From Trichostrongylus colubriformis (taxonomy: Eukaryota; Nematoda; Chromadorea; Rhabditida; Trichostrongylidae), in the NCBI GenBank assembly GCA_963978905.1, contig OZ022257.1, positions 18,185,664 through 18,249,663 on the forward strand: a stretch of DNA of 64,000 nucleotides. The letters are read 5' to 3'. The notes under the pieces were generated by a model. The model was given only the letters and a program-made list of their open reading frames with translations, had not been told where the DNA came from and made no database searches. Below, in pieces: positions 10,001 through 22,500 of this stretch (position 1 is the first letter of the stretch; each line of letters opens with the position of its first letter). The position numbers were made by a program, and so were the translations under genes.

Positions 10001-12517
10001 GGCTTTAAGCTCATCGTTGTTCAGCTTGCACTCGGGCCGTCCTCTCGACTCATTTTGAAGATCGAAGTCGCCGGATTCAAACTTTGCAAACCATCGACGT
10101 ACTGTTCGTTCGTTAGGGGCATCCTCTCCAAAGACGACGGTGATATTCCGAACTGCCTGTGCTGCGGTGCTCCCACGGCGGAACTCGTACTCCAAGACAA
10201 CACGCAATTTGGACTTGTCCATGTCGTTACAAAAACCTTTCTAAAAAAGTCAGATTCCACGGCAGCCGGAGGTCCACCGAAGGTAAGAAAGAGGGAGGCT
10301 GCACCTTTACCAAAACTCAGTACCAAGGACTGCCGGAGCGTTTTGCCTTAGATACGGACTCTCGAACTATGCACTACTGAAAAACGGACATTTCATACTG
10401 AACGACCTAATATTTCTCTGAGGTTTCTGCGGACCTGATCTTAATTCTCTTTTCTCATTTTTTGTTAGGAACAGCTCGATAAGGTTTACTATGTTTTCTG
10501 TCGTCTGTCGTCCCTTGATCCTTAGTTTCTTGTTTAGCGCAGGAGAGTCCCATTTTGTTCGTCCCGTTCGAGAATCAGTGCAGTCCAAAGAATCTTTTCG
10601 ACCCGAGGTTCTGTGCATCTAATTTCATGCAAGGGAACTTGAAGAAAAACACTGTCAAATGGGCGGTCGTTGTTGTGTTAATGGTTGCTTTCGAAATGCT
10701 CTCATTCATTTGAACAGAAGCGTTTGGGTGAGCCATTGAGCCGCATGGGAACTACCTACGCTTTGAACGCATCTAGCTGCTTTGCATAAGTAAAATTCCA
10801 CTGGGGCTGAAATGGAATCTCAGTGTAAAGGTAGCAGTTTCGTGTGCAACTTACCTCCTTTCTACTTACCGGTATGGCACTATGTAGCGAGGCTACATAG
10901 CGCTAGCGGTCAAAGCGGTCAAAACCTTTTCTGATAGAAATCCATACTGATAAGTATATGGTCATATTTATAAGTGCCTAGTCACCCATCTTGGATTGCA
11001 GGTCTCGTTCTCATGTATAACTGCCTAGTCATCTATCTTGACTTGCAGGTCTCTTTCTCATGGCGAGGGTTGAACTTCGGGGAACACTCAGCTGAGGAAG
11101 CCGAAACCGATGCTTTTGACAACGAAGCGATGAAATACCTGGCGTGGCTGATGACTCCACTATGCATTGGTGGAGCCATATATAGGTATGATAATAGATT
11201 TAAATGATGGTTCATTCTATGGGCATTCATTCGTGCGTGAACTCGCTTGTTGGCGATCAGAACTGAGATACTGCTCAGATCGGTTTACTGGGCACAGTTA
11301 TCGCTCCATTATGCCGTGGGGATCAAATTCCGCATCAACCCTCGCCCAGACCAGCCAAGCTTTCCGTTACTCCGAGATAGGTGAATTGGTGGCAGACTCG
11401 TTTCTGAGGATAACAACTGACTTTTACATCAGCTGGTCTCGCAAGTCATTTTATGGGCCACATCACAGTCACCTGCCACCATGATTCCGAATGGAACTAA
11501 AATGCTTGGCACATACCACAGAAAGGACCAGTCAAGGCCGGAAAACTTATCCTTTTTCTCCTTTTATGCTGTGAAGGCAGGGTATATTGTGGAGGAAATC
11601 GACGGCGCTGGTGCCTGCCCAAACACAGGAATTGTGATTGGGCTCTATCTATAAGTTGCTGCCATACTGCATGTATGACCTTTCGCTCCCTCAACGGTGA
11701 AATGCAAACTACCAGACTGCTCCATAATGTATCAAAAAAATTGAACGGCTATGCACTTAATTTTAATACTTCCCGAGCATGACCTTTTCAATTAAGCAGA
11801 CGGGTCTTTTTCCCCATTCGAGAATCTGATGCTGTCTTTGTGTAGCTGCGCGGTTACAGGTTTGTACTTTGATGAGAGTAAGGTCTCTCTTCCAGTTTGA
11901 TGTACGTACCACATAAGTCATGGTACAGCTGGATGCTGGAATCGATGGCGAATGGTGTCTACGCATTTGGTTTCTTGTTCATGCTTCCTCAGTTGTTTGT
12001 GAATTATAAGCTGAAAAGCGTTGCACATCTACCATGGAGAGCTTTCACTTATAAGGTGTGTCATATTTTCGTGAACTCCGATTCACTGACTTTTTCTTTT
12101 ATTCCATTTTTGCTTGTTTCATGATCTCATCTTACGGTTATCTTCATTTAGGCTTTTAACACTTTCATTGATGATCTGTTTGCGTTCATTATAGTAATGC
12201 CGACTGCCCATAGAGTTGCCTGCTTCCGGTAGGTGCCCTTGTACAGTACCGATTTTAGCGTTTAGTTTTGATGGTCTTCTTTCAGTGATGATATCGTGTT
12301 CATAATATACCTGTATCAACGCTATCTTTATCCTGTTGATTATTCACGAGTTAACGAATTCGGCCAGAAAGGCGAAAAAAAGGAAGCCTTAAACGAACAA
12401 AAAGCTGAAGACAAGCCGACTACGGAACTATTTTCTAAGAGCAAAGGCGCAGCGCCTGCTGACTCTTCAACTGAGAAGGTCAAACCAAGGAAAAAGCCGG
12501 CGAAAAAAATTGACTAA
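7021..12517 (+). CDS. CLPTM1L: CLPTM1L-like transmembrane protein (CLPTM1 family)
   Basis: Thirteen exons: 7021-7149, 7232-7369, 7503-7601, 7667-7759, 7873-7967, 8042-8120, 8219-8359, 8654-8802, 8889-9024, 11049-11185, 11896-12055, 12152-12228 and 12286-12517. The sum is 1665 nt, giving 554 residues (human 538). It is a multipass ER/plasma-membrane protein of the CLPTM1 family; human CLPTM1L is linked to survival under genotoxic stress and has been proposed as a glycosylphosphatidylinositol-precursor lipid scramblase. Visible family blocks are an N-terminal signal-anchor, HLLFDVLSFKNDISFW, ALLWRCFS, LLVIVPAGISVLIEFWKLKKA, NGVYAFGFLFMLPQLFVNYK, VAHLPWRAFTYKAFNTFIDD and YLYPVDYSRVNEFG. The C-terminus is longer than in human and Lys-rich. 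The exon 2 donor (gtccaa) is weak, and exon 5 could instead end at the gtacta a few bases downstream. The exon 9-10 intron contains an intact antisense mariner. Confidence 0.93.
9126..10410 (-). mobile_element. Complete mariner transposon, bandit/Hsmar1-like
   Basis: A 1285-bp element with about 30-bp near-perfect terminal inverted repeats (TTAGGTCGTTCAGTATGAAA at the left, its complement ending at 10410). It is flanked by TA at 9124-9125 and 10411-10412. It carries one intact transposase gene on the minus strand and sits in the intron between CLPTM1L exons 9 and 10, antisense to the host. The protein is closest in memory to human SETMAR/Hsmar1 and to the bandit element described from the dog hookworm; the exact assignment needs alignment. 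Confidence 0.93.
9203..10222 (-). CDS. Mariner transposase, intact
   Basis: A 339-residue uninterrupted reading frame on the minus strand, the usual mariner length. It cuts and pastes the element at TA dinucleotides. The N-terminal paired helix-turn-helix region (about 1-110, with the NERTVRRWF block) is followed by the WVPHDL linker motif. The catalytic core has all three aspartates in the mariner DD34D spacing: Asp151 in TCDEKW, Asp243 in LQDNARPH and Asp278 in PPYSPDLAPTDYHFF. The protein ends GSYFD, as in Hsmar1-type transposases. With matched terminal repeats and TA flanks, nothing visible prevents activity. The promoter was not identified. Confidence 0.93.
   Translation of the reverse strand: MDKSKLRVVLEYEFRRGSTAAQAVRNITVVFGEDAPNERTVRRWFAKFESGDFDLQNESRGRPECKLNNDELKAVVEADPTQSTRELAAKFGVCKVTISSHLKQIGKSRKLDRWVPHDLSDRQKRVRLEACLSLLSRQKSEPFLHRLVTCDEKWIHFDNRKRSYQWLDKSEPPKPTPKPDPHQRKTMVSVWWSSAGVIHYSFTRPGQAITAEAYCQQLEEMMEKLAVMQPRMINRDRPLLLQDNARPHVANSTLLKLQDLDLETLVHPPYSPDLAPTDYHFFQALDHFLQGKLFNSYDDVESAFHDFIASRSPDFYRDGINKLPLKWQRCVGNLGSYFD
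10969..11062 (+). repeat. 47-bp tandem duplication carrying a splice acceptor
   Basis: Two adjacent 47-bp copies (10969-11015 and 11016-11062), each containing a ttgcag acceptor followed by gtctc-ttctcatg. The second acceptor (AG at 11047-11048) opens CLPTM1L exon 10 in frame. Use of the first (AG at 11000-11001) would hit an in-frame TAG within nine codons. Confidence 0.8.
11285..11565 (+). repeat. SINE copy, 5'-damaged
   Basis: Related over its length to the copy at 39472-39760: it shares the block ggggatcaaat-tccgcatc, the internal gcaagtcatt-tatgggccacatcac segment and the 3' tatcctttttctccttt tail. Its A-box end is degraded. It lies in the CLPTM1L intron 11186-11895. Confidence 0.65.
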
Positions 12518-12965
12518 TCTCGTCTGTGATAATAATGCTCCGTGTATTTTACTTTTGCGACTTGTGTTTTTTTTTTGTGTGTTTTGTTTGAGCGTGGTAG
12601 AACGGGCTTAAGCACATACAACATTATGGTGCCGTGATAAGAATTTTGAAAAAGAAAAATGTCCAGGGCTCATTCAGCGATTTGCTGAGTATTAATTTCT
12701 GGAATGGCTTTACCCATCCAATTCTGAATTTTTTTTTGTTCTTTTGTGTAATGGATTAAGTATCTATGTCCAAAAGATGGTATGGTTCACTGGTTTGATC
12801 GCAGTTTTTCGTGATAGTAGCCTTACTAGACATCGGTGACTATTAACTTATTTATTTCTGTTTTTGTTGTTTTGTCGCAGGAATGAACTCTTCAATTGTA
12901 AATTATTCTTGAAGGATCGAATTACGTATCAGGTTGGTGTGTAGTTATGAGGCGTTTGTCATCTA

Positions 12966-13466
12966 CAGTAGCGCTCAAAAGTATTCGGGCTAATGGTTTT
13001 TCACTTGGGTTTTTCACTTGTAACTTGCGAATGTACCAATCTAAAAGAAATTTTAGTATGTTGTACATGGAGACACTGCATATTAGATATACTATTTTGG
13101 TGCTCAACGGTGTAAGTTACGTGGTTCAATGCAATTTTTTGTTTTTGGAGTGCCATCCCTATGCCGTTCCGCTGTGCCGCTGTCATCAAAAGTTGTGGTC
13201 TTTCCACAAAATATTGATGTTCTTCGAGCCTTGCTCGTTGTTTTTGTAAAGAAAGCCGTTTTTCTTGACCAAGCCTTTTTCTTTTTTTTCGGTGGTCTTG
13301 TAGTTAATTCTTGTAAAAAGCCATGAACAGAGTCAAGCGGCACTCAAGTATAAGGGAATTTTGACAATAGGTTCAAGCACACATATTAAAATTTCGTTGA
13401 ATTTGGTCAAGTAGAAAAAAAGTAATGACAAAAAAGTGTTTGGCCGAATACTTTTGAGCGCTACTG
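12966..13466. mobile_element. Non-autonomous Tc1-like element (MITE)
   Basis: About 500 bp with terminal inverted repeats CAGTAGCGCTCAAAAGTATT at the left and the complement at the right, preceded by TA. The TIR is typical of Tc1-family elements. No transposase frame was found inside. Confidence 0.85.
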
Positions 13467-13647
13467 TGTGTGCAATTTTTCAATGAATTATTCCATTCAC
13501 CCTGAAATCTGGTACAGTCCATATCACTGTGAAAGATAGGGCGTGGCCTGAACTAGGGTGAGTGCGACGAGATACGAGAGTTCGGTAACTACGTTCTCCG
13601 TAGCGATGTGAAATGGACCGTAGATAAAGCCACGTCCATACTTACAA

Positions 13648-14797
13648 GGGAAGGATGGTAAGTCGAAGTGGCCGTTTGAAATGAGTTTTATACCAATGAT
13701 AGGGCTCGGGATGCCATTCACCAATCTGCATTCCATATCTGCTGTCCGTCTCTGGGAGCAGAGTTACAAGCGTTGAAAGAGAAGAAACTCACAAGGGAAG
13801 AACCCCAGGTCGAAGTGGCCATTCAGAATGAGATACATATGGTCCGACGTATTTTCGCACGCTGATCTCGAATCTTCGAAATTTGCAGAACGATTTTCCG
13901 AGCGGAGTTATGGAGGTTTTTTTGAAAAAGCAGTACTATTATATGGTAGGTATGAAAGCCCATAGCAAGCTAGCCAGACGTTCTTGCGCGAAACCAGGGC
14001 GATTTTAGTGTTCAGGGAGTCAAACTACCCTAATGGACAAGTTTTTAGCCAATTCGAGGATTTGACCAAATTTCGGAAAAATTCACGGGCTATAGGGTAG
14101 CAGCACATTGAACAAAGGAGAAGTCGTTGACCCTTGCCTAGGAAGTGCTCCTATTTGACCCTTGTTTCGTACATTTAGTGGAATAGGCAAGTGTAAAAGG
14201 TATGTGTAGGCTATCTTGTTCAGGTTGCAGGGTTTTTTGTAGAAGAAAATTCAAAAACTACCACTTAACTCCTTGGCCACCCCAATTTTCCGAAGTCAGA
14301 CCAAAAACTGGATTTGGCTGAAAATTTGCACAGAGGGGCAATTCGACCTCCTGTGCGCGAATATCATAATCTTTTTACGCAACAACGCCTAATTCGTGAG
14401 ATAGGGACTCCTTCGACTTGGTATCCTTAACTTGTGAGTAATGTTAGTAGTTGGCAGAGTAAATGATGGTGCGATAGGTACCAGTACAAGGAAACGTCCA
14501 GAAGTGAAAGATAAGCACTTATTGACAATGAAACACAAAATGCAAAAAAACCGGCACCGGCGGGGAGCAAACCTATGACCCCTGGCCTGCAGATCCGGAA
14601 CACTACCTATGAGCCACGGATGCCGTTTGCTGTCACTGCAACGGCCGTGCTGATGACAGTGACTAGCAAATTGTGACTTTGCTCCCAGAGACGGACAGCA
14701 GATATGGAATGCAGATTGGTGAATGGCATCCCGAGCCCTATCATTGGTATAAACCCCATTTCAAACGGCCACTTCGACTTATCATCCTTCCCTTGTT
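13648..14797. repeat. Foldback element with about 118-bp inverted arms
   Basis: Arms at 13648-13765 and 14680-14797 are near-perfect inverted copies (acaagggaaggatgg... and its complement). The 0.9-kb interior includes a tRNA-like segment on the minus strand around 14560-14640. The same family recurs at 48893-50000 and 52110-52566. Confidence 0.75.
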
Positions 14798-14799
14798 AG

Positions 14800-14965
14800 C
14801 GCGGGCGTGGTTGCGTTCACAGGCAGAATGGCACGGTGGAAGCTGCAGAGACCCCGCAGGCAACGAGATAGTTTGACATAGGCGGAGACGCAGAGACATG
14901 TAGCCACGCCTGCCGCCGGCACCGCTGCCTGAGTCCGCCCTCGAGCGGTGGCGCGCGGCAGATGC
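14800..14965 (-). repeat. Interior fragment of the Harbinger-like MITE family
   Basis: A GC-rich block in reverse orientation matching the interior of copies at 17877, 19992 and 44725 (tgcctgtgaacgcag / ctctgcgtctccg motifs). It lacks the GGCCGCG ends. Confidence 0.55.
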
Positions 14966-15731
14966 AATCTTCAAAAAACCAAAAATGGAGGAAATTGGGG
15001 CAGCTGCAATTTGTGGATTGTATGCAAGCGAGTAACAAGTAAAGAGCAGCATCAAAAAAGGATGATCTATGGAGAGGTAGCTGCTCTAGTTTGCGACAGT
15101 TTATACTCATTTTCTGAGGAGGCGATTGTAAACAGCTTATTGAAGACCTTGGCAAAGAGTCATAGTTAGATAAGATGAATGAGAGTTTTATGTTATGAAT
15201 GTTTGTTGTGATGAAATGGAAAATGCATCAAAAATTTTTCTGTTCAGATGAATGGCCATTGTTGCACGGGTTGAACGAAGATTTTGATACGTAGTATCTG
15301 CAGGTATCAGAAATAAACTTGGAAAACATTCTCTACAATTCGGCTTTTTCAAAAGTAAAAGGTGCATCGCGATCTTGAGTCTGTCGTTTTTGAATGAAGG
15401 ATATGAAATATACCTCCGGGCACCTATTTCGTATCCCTTCTAGTATTTTTACTCAAGAGTTGTTCAGGTATTTCGATGGACTCGATGACAAGAAGAAGGA
15501 CTTACACATGTGCGAAAGCTTGAAAACCAATCACAGCTTCCTCAGTTTCCCCCAATTTAGGTTCTTTGAAGACCATGTTGCGCCTGCCGCGCGCGACCGC
15601 GTGAGAGTGGACTTATATACCAGATTTTATGGCAATTTGAAATTTTTATGTTTTTTATTCTATATATATATTTACATTATGTTTTTAGATTGTATTTATT
15701 GTTTATTTTATTTTATATTATATTGTTTATA

Positions 15732-15862
15732 TAGTCCATTTCCCGACGGCTGGCAGGGCGAGGCCTACGGACTTGGATCGATCTCTCTCACCCCGCCAGA
15801 CACTCTCACCCAAGTCTGTCGGCCACGCCCTGCCAGCCTTCGTGAACTGGACTGTATATATT
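15732..15862. repeat. Short MITE with inverted ends
   Basis: About 130 bp. The left block tagtccattt-ccgacggctggcagggcg is matched by an inverted block ending ctggactgtata. It follows an AT-rich stretch (15640-15730). The whole gap 12518-16550 holds repeats only. Confidence 0.6.
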
Positions 15863-16225
15863 TATACTTACATAACTAGAATGCTGGACGTTTTAAAAAG
15901 CCACAAAACTCTGAAGTAAAATAATGTGTTGTAGAACACCAAAAAAACTAATGGTAGTTATGCATGAATCTGATGAATTTTGTTGGACATTTTTAACTCT
16001 CGGATTTTGCTGAGGCTTATAATTTCCACTTCATTAGGGTCTATGTAAGATCTATGATCCATGGACGTTTGCTCGAATGGAGCATAGTATAGACGATGTG
16101 TCGATCAGCACTCACGTCTACTCTTCCAATTTTTGGGGCTAAATGGTCGACACTGATCGTGAGTGATAGCGAGTAGGATGGCATGCGTGGGTTGCTATAT
16201 CGCGACTTGTGCAAGCGGTATGTAA

Positions 16226-16311
16226 GGCCGCGGTCATACTTTGCGTAAGTGCATTAGTTGACGCCGGTACCGGCGTCAACTAATGCACTTACGCAAAGTA
16301 TGACCGCGGCC
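16226..16311. mobile_element. 86-bp perfect-palindrome MITE, PIF/Harbinger-like
   Basis: Two 43-bp arms are exact reverse complements with no loop. The ends read GGCCGCGGTCATACTTTGCG. It is flanked by TAA at 16223-16225 and 16312-16314, the 3-bp TWA duplication expected of PIF/Harbinger insertions. Confidence 0.85.
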
Positions 16312-16550
16312 TAACGCTACAGGCCATCACACTACTTGGGCCCGAAGCACGGATGCTAGAACAAATATGCCCAATCTTCTTCAGTTGCATGGCATCGTTA
16401 TATTTTATAACCACCTTGTTTGGTAAACCCGCGCGCTGTCACCACGTTGTCATAGCAACGATGTACCGACGGCCAACACGAACTCGAACCCGGGTTTCTC
16501 TGTAAACCTGCAAGTCTCGTTTTGCTGATGACTTTCTGAAAAGTATCCTC

Positions 16551-19500
16551 ATGGAGAAGAAAATCTTTGCATGGTCACCTTGCAGTGGATGGCTCTGCCT
16601 GGCGTCCCAAGTACAGTCATCTGTACAAATCAACTTCTTCACTCACAAGGTACCGTGCTTTTTACATTTATTTATGATCAGTGACAAGCTGTTATGGTAA
16701 TAGGTTATATTTAATTGTGGTTTAGAGCTCTATATTCAGCTTGGTAGTGATTCCCGGGAAAGCATAGCGTGCGAAAATTTGGCGCTTTGTTTTCGTATAC
16801 AATTATGCTGCGTCTTATCGCTGGACACCACATGCAGGAAATCGCATAAAGAAAAGAAATTGCGATGAAAAACATGCAGCAAACCTGACCTTTTTACAGC
16901 CTCTGACACTCAAACGGGGTTGAAAGAGTCTTCTAAAAAAGCGCTGGAGCTGTCTCGCATCAAAGGCACATTTCGCGATGATCCAATGGGTCGACTTACC
17001 CTCTTGGAACAGTATATTCTTGGGTAAATGGTGTGGCTGCATCTTTTTCGCGTCGCGCTATCACGCTATCACGGCCCTACACCTGCTCGAACCCACTGCG
17101 ACGCCGTCCATTTCGCACATTGACCAGTAGGAGGGCTCAACAGGGTGGCGTCACAGTGGGTTCGAGCAGATGTAGGGCCGTGATAGCGCACCGAGACGAC
17201 GCAAAAAGGTGCAGCCTGACTAGTTATCCAAGGATCTTATGTTTCAGCAAGGTAAATCGACCCATCATACTATCGCGAAGTGCGCCTTTAAGTGTTACTG
17301 TGTAGGAATGGAATGCGTGAACTGAAAAACTAGTAAACACTTGCGTCAGGGACTTTCGTGACAGTACACGACGGGAATACGAATGGATTGTAATCGTTTA
17401 ATTTTGTTTGAATTTTAAATAGAAATAACATAAAATTTTCATCAAGTTCGTGTTCTCTGAAGTAGGAACCCTTACCAGCAGAATTTTTTTGGAGGAGGAG
17501 GGGGGGGGGGGGGGGGGGGGGAATGTCGCACGATCTTTGTTTACAAAACCCCTGAGTGGCGTAAGCTCGCGATTCATCGAGAAACCTTCAGGGCGTTCGT
17601 CTAGAAGATGTGGTGGTGCAGAGGAAGAGTTCCGTTTCTGTCCTCGCATGGCATCCTTTGGAGATTCTTGTTGTCATTGCATGGACTGATGGATTACTGG
17701 CAATTCTCTCGCCGGAGTCCAGCATTCGTAGGTTTTCATTACTTTGACCGATTCGATGTGTTCTAAAGGTACACATACTTTCAGATTTGATATATATGTA
17801 TGTAGCGAAGTTGCCATTATCGGCTTTAGTCACGAAATTCGCAATTATCTTTGCATAGCTAAGGGCTCGAAAGTGGGGCCGCGTTCATACTCTGCTGTGC
17901 TGGCAGCAGGGTGTGGCTGCGTATCTATGCGTCTCCGCTTACGCCACCCTGCTTCGTTGCCTGCGTCCTCTCTGCACCTTCCCGTGTCACTCTGTTTTGT
18001 TGCCTGTGAACGCAGTCACGACCTGCCTACTCTCTGTGAAGCAAATGGAAGGAAATACGAGAATATTGGGAAGAAAGAGAGTTCCCGAAAGCGACCCGGA
18101 CGATTACTCGGGTGTGGTGGGCAGGGGCGAGAAAAATTAAAGAGCAGCTCTCAAAAGGGAGTCAGGACGATGAATATCTTTACCATTCTAGAATTCAGTG
18201 TCGACGAGGAGCTGAAGTCTAGGGTATCATTTTTACAGTGGAGCAGTGATGGCAAGTCTCTGTGGGCAGTTATGGAGGTAATCGACTCTCCTTTTGCCCG
18301 AATAACTGATTGAAAATCACAAAATCTTGAATTCTTTAGGATGGAAAGTGTACTGTGTACAATTTGATTAGTAAAAGTTCGATTGAGAAGTGTGGAGAGT
18401 GCAGCGTGAACGACAAGCCGACGGCAGCTTGTCAAAGAGTAAAGACGTAAGTCAATTTAATCATGGCTGTATATTCCTTCTGGATGGAAAGGAAGAATTC
18501 TTGTAACGCAAAAATATTAAATAAGTTTAGCGACTGCACTTCACTTGCATGTTCCGAGGTGTTGAACAGGGCGCTTGAACTGGGCCGCCATCTCACGCGA
18601 ATTGTGCATGCAAAATATGCCTCGCTTCCTCCGTTCTGAATTGGCTGCCCCCTTCCTTCGTGGCCTTACCCAAATGGAGTGTCCTGTCGCACAACCTGTG
18701 GCTCAAGGATGATATCTAAAATTAATGTCCGCGCAGGCGAATAAGTCTTTGCCTTGGCGAACTGGTGTTAGCCTACCCTGGAAGAGTAACGATTCTCAGT
18801 GTGGATTAGCAAAATCTTACCAACATGACACTAAGGCTGGGATTAGAAGTAGGCTGCACAACCCAAGAGGGTTCCACAATTCATAAAGAAAATTGTATCG
18901 AATATTTTATCTTACTAATTTCAAGTAATTTTTAACATTTGTAAGCTTTTGTTTCGCTCTGTTCTCACCCGAAAAACAATGCCTCATCGGGCTATTGCAA
19001 CGTGTTTTGGGAATTTCTTGCACTGGGAGAAGCTACGGTGATATACTTCTTTTAGCACACAACTTGGCCAAATCCCACTTGTTGCGGAGGGTGCGCAAGC
19101 ATTGAACGGAATAGCACCGAGAGAAGCTGCGGTGATTTCCAATTCCTAATTGTTTCTCTTCGGATATCAATAATTAAAAAATCGCATCAATTATTATTTA
19201 TAGTTGAATACAGTTCAAGTGTCTACCTCCGTTACGTCAACGTTCGTTGTTGGTACCGAAGGAGGAGTAATTCATGTAATTGACCGAAGCGCTAATAGTA
19301 TCAGAGTGTCTCAGGTATTATAAATTTTCAAAGAGTTTAAGTGCTCATTATCGAGTGCTGTAGAGTAGATCTTCTGCAGGATCTTTGAAGCTCTGAGTGC
19401 TCCCCAATCATGACGATACGAGCATCTCCCTTTGGCAAACCCGGAGGGTTCAGTCCGCACTAGGCGAAAATTTCTAGGCATCTTGCTCTTATTCTATGAG

Positions 19501-22500
19501 GAGCTCAAACATCCACTTGTAGGAACTCGCTTAGGAGTCTTTTTCTGTCCAATCAACGATTAATGGCAGTGGTAAGGGTAGGGCTCCGAATTTACCGAAA
19601 AAAATTAACAAATAACTGAGAAATAAGATTTTCGTCCCACAGCTGACTGCGAAAGGACTCTGTTATCGAGAGGGGTGGCCACTATCGAAACAATTAGCAG
19701 CTGCTGGAAAGGGTGACTCTTCTAGAGCTCTTGGGCGTTCCTTTCCATCAAAAGATCTCGCCACCTGACGACCCCTACGATTACTCGGATTACCCCTACC
19801 ACTGTGTTTACACAAAGGCGTCATCAGGGGTAAGGAGCATATAAGAATTGGCAAGATATAATCTTTGTGAGCGACATTTTATCCAGAGAAGAAAATCTAT
19901 GGCGAAACTCTCGATGCAAACGAGCCACTTAGATTTTTGACGGCCTGTTCTACTGTTCTACTGATTAAAGCTTCCTCCAACACTCCTCTAAGGCCGCGGT
20001 CATACTTTGCTGCGCAGGCAGCAGCGCGTGGCTGCGTATCTCTGCGTCATCTCTGCACCTCCCCCGTGCCACTCTCCCTCGCTGTCTCTGAACGTAGCCA
20101 CGCCCTGCTGGCGGTGAGTATGACCGCGGCCTAACGCGTGACAGTACGTAGCTGGCGATAACTAGAGAGGTTTCTTTTGTCATCCTTCTTGGACTGCAAG
20201 ACCACAGTTCATTGTTTCCATGTTGCTAGTGCTTCGAAAACAATTAACTACGGTTCTGCAATTCAAAAAAACAAAACTTTGTGCTTCAAAGTCTGTTGGA
20301 TAGCGCATGTATCTCAGCAAGAACCTGAAAAGAATCGGCCCACAGATGTGAAGAATTTCCACAGCGATACCATTCCTTTCTGAAGCTTTCTTTGGGCATT
20401 ATCATGACACATGACGCACCTCCGATGTGAGCAAGGACTACTCTTTCGGCTAAGTTATCATAGATAGCTAAGAGGTTATTGGAACAAAAGAGGGCAAACA
20501 AAATACAGTGTGTCCTAAGGGTAGAACTTTACCCTTATATTCACCTATATCTCCAGAATAGACCGACGATTGTCTCTCAAGTTTTTACCAGCAGTACCTG
20601 ATGGTTGCCGCGATCAAACGCACCAGTGAAGCTGAAAACAAAGAAACGCAAAGTTTTTATCTGCAAAAATCACGGTCTCCCAAACTTATAGATTCACTTA
20701 GCTTTTCTGCCTGCTTCCATCGATGTAATTTGTAGAGTTAATATGTTAATGCTTTTTTCCTGAGATTGTTTTATAGTGTCATGCCAGGCAGAGCACACAT
20801 ATCGTATCACGAAAGGGGACAAAATGAGGCATGGCAAGACTTTGAAACTCAGCAGTCGCAAAATTTAAAGAAGACGGGCTGATCCCACAACTCCAGTAAT
20901 GATTTCTGCCATAACATGACCTGTGCGTCACGAAAAAGACTTGGGAGACCGCGGCAACTTTCTGGAAGGCAAAAGCGTCGATTCCTAAACTCTGCACTCA
21001 ACTTTACAAAGGGTGTGCGACGGCTATGGTTTGGTAGTGTTTATATTTCAAGAATCAGGGTCTCCCGAAGGGATATTCGGAAATATGTTATACGAATCGT
21101 GCATGAAAAAATCTCTCTTTCACTCATATGTTTTTGCATTTGCTCCATAAGGGCCACATACAAACTTTCACGCGAAAAAATGAGAATCCAATTAAGATAC
21201 AGGCTCCCCAAACATACGCCCTTGCTTTTATCGGTAGGATGCCTCAAATTTTCTACTGCGTATTTGGGAAATAAGTCGATTCCTTAAAATATTTTGTTGA
21301 TGACTTTGTTTTTCTTAAAAAATGCTGGTATGTTCTGCGTTTTTCAGCTCGACTACCGAATTGATTTCCTTGCTTATTATGATCAGAAAGCGCTTCTAAT
21401 CGCTTTATCGAGCGATATGATGCTTTACCAAATAACAATAATGCCAGATTCAACCGCCGTTGAGAAATTGAGGGTTTGAATTACTACTCATTATTTTTCC
21501 TAGTCTATGGTACTATGTATGTCCTATGATTTAAGGTGAAGCTAACTGGCAAAGGAGGTACTTCAATCGTTTTAAGAGAAAACTTCCTCTTGATGTGCCA
21601 CCAGGAGCGAGATCTGCGAGTATGGGATCTTGAAACTGACGAGAATGGCACGATTTCTTTGCAAACATCCAAAGGATTTGAGACAGACGATGTCGTCCTC
21701 TGTGTGGATTATTCTAAACGGAAAGGTGAATTTGTAACGGGATTTCTCCAGGGGTGGGTGCTTCCGATATTTTTTTTGAAAGAATCAAAATGTGGAGCTG
21801 TAATGCACCTTTTCGGTGAGCTTGACGAGCCCAACTACTCCAACATAACAGCCCAATTCGGCTCCAACTCTACACGGTGTTGACCTTAAGATCCTGAATG
21901 CCATGTCCCAGCCGGAACGAAACTTGCAGAAGTTTTTTGAGGAAGCGTTACGCATGCACAGGGGCACCAATGCTGGGTGCGTGTGAGGGTGGTAGAGGTA
22001 GAGCTGGCACTCCAGCCGTTGCTCGGGATCTGAACCATAACGGCTTGCATAGAGTGAGAAAGGGTTATTTCGTGGTATCCACAGCTCTTAATTAAGGGAT
22101 GATTTCTGCTGGGACAATGAAAGGAAAAATTGCGAACTGGAAGCGTCGGCCTGGCGAGTCTTCAGTGGAGAACACTTGGCGCCTACAAACAGGCAATCAA
22201 CTTCCAGGAAAGGTATGCTAGCTACGTCTGTATCCCCTTGAGGAAAGTAATTTTTGTGAATTAGGAGTTACGCATCTATTTTCTGTATAAGGTGAGAAAA
22301 GGTATATGACGAGCTCAAAACGAATCAAGTGATTTATTGAATTACGAGAAATGCAAAGGAGTATTATGAAATAGGGTGTATTCAAAAAATATCAAGTGGT
22401 TCGTTTCGCCTCCAGCATGGGCGAACCACAAGAGAGCAAGGCTCATCAGTGAATAAATCAGTGTCGATGAAAACAAATAAGTAATATATTAAAAACTTTC

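Noticed and set aside
19053..19131. Possible che-11 exon after ttttag
   Set aside because: It overlaps a local direct repeat (gagaagct-cggtgat) and gives an improbable Cys-rich peptide. The 18531-18558 segment fits phase better.
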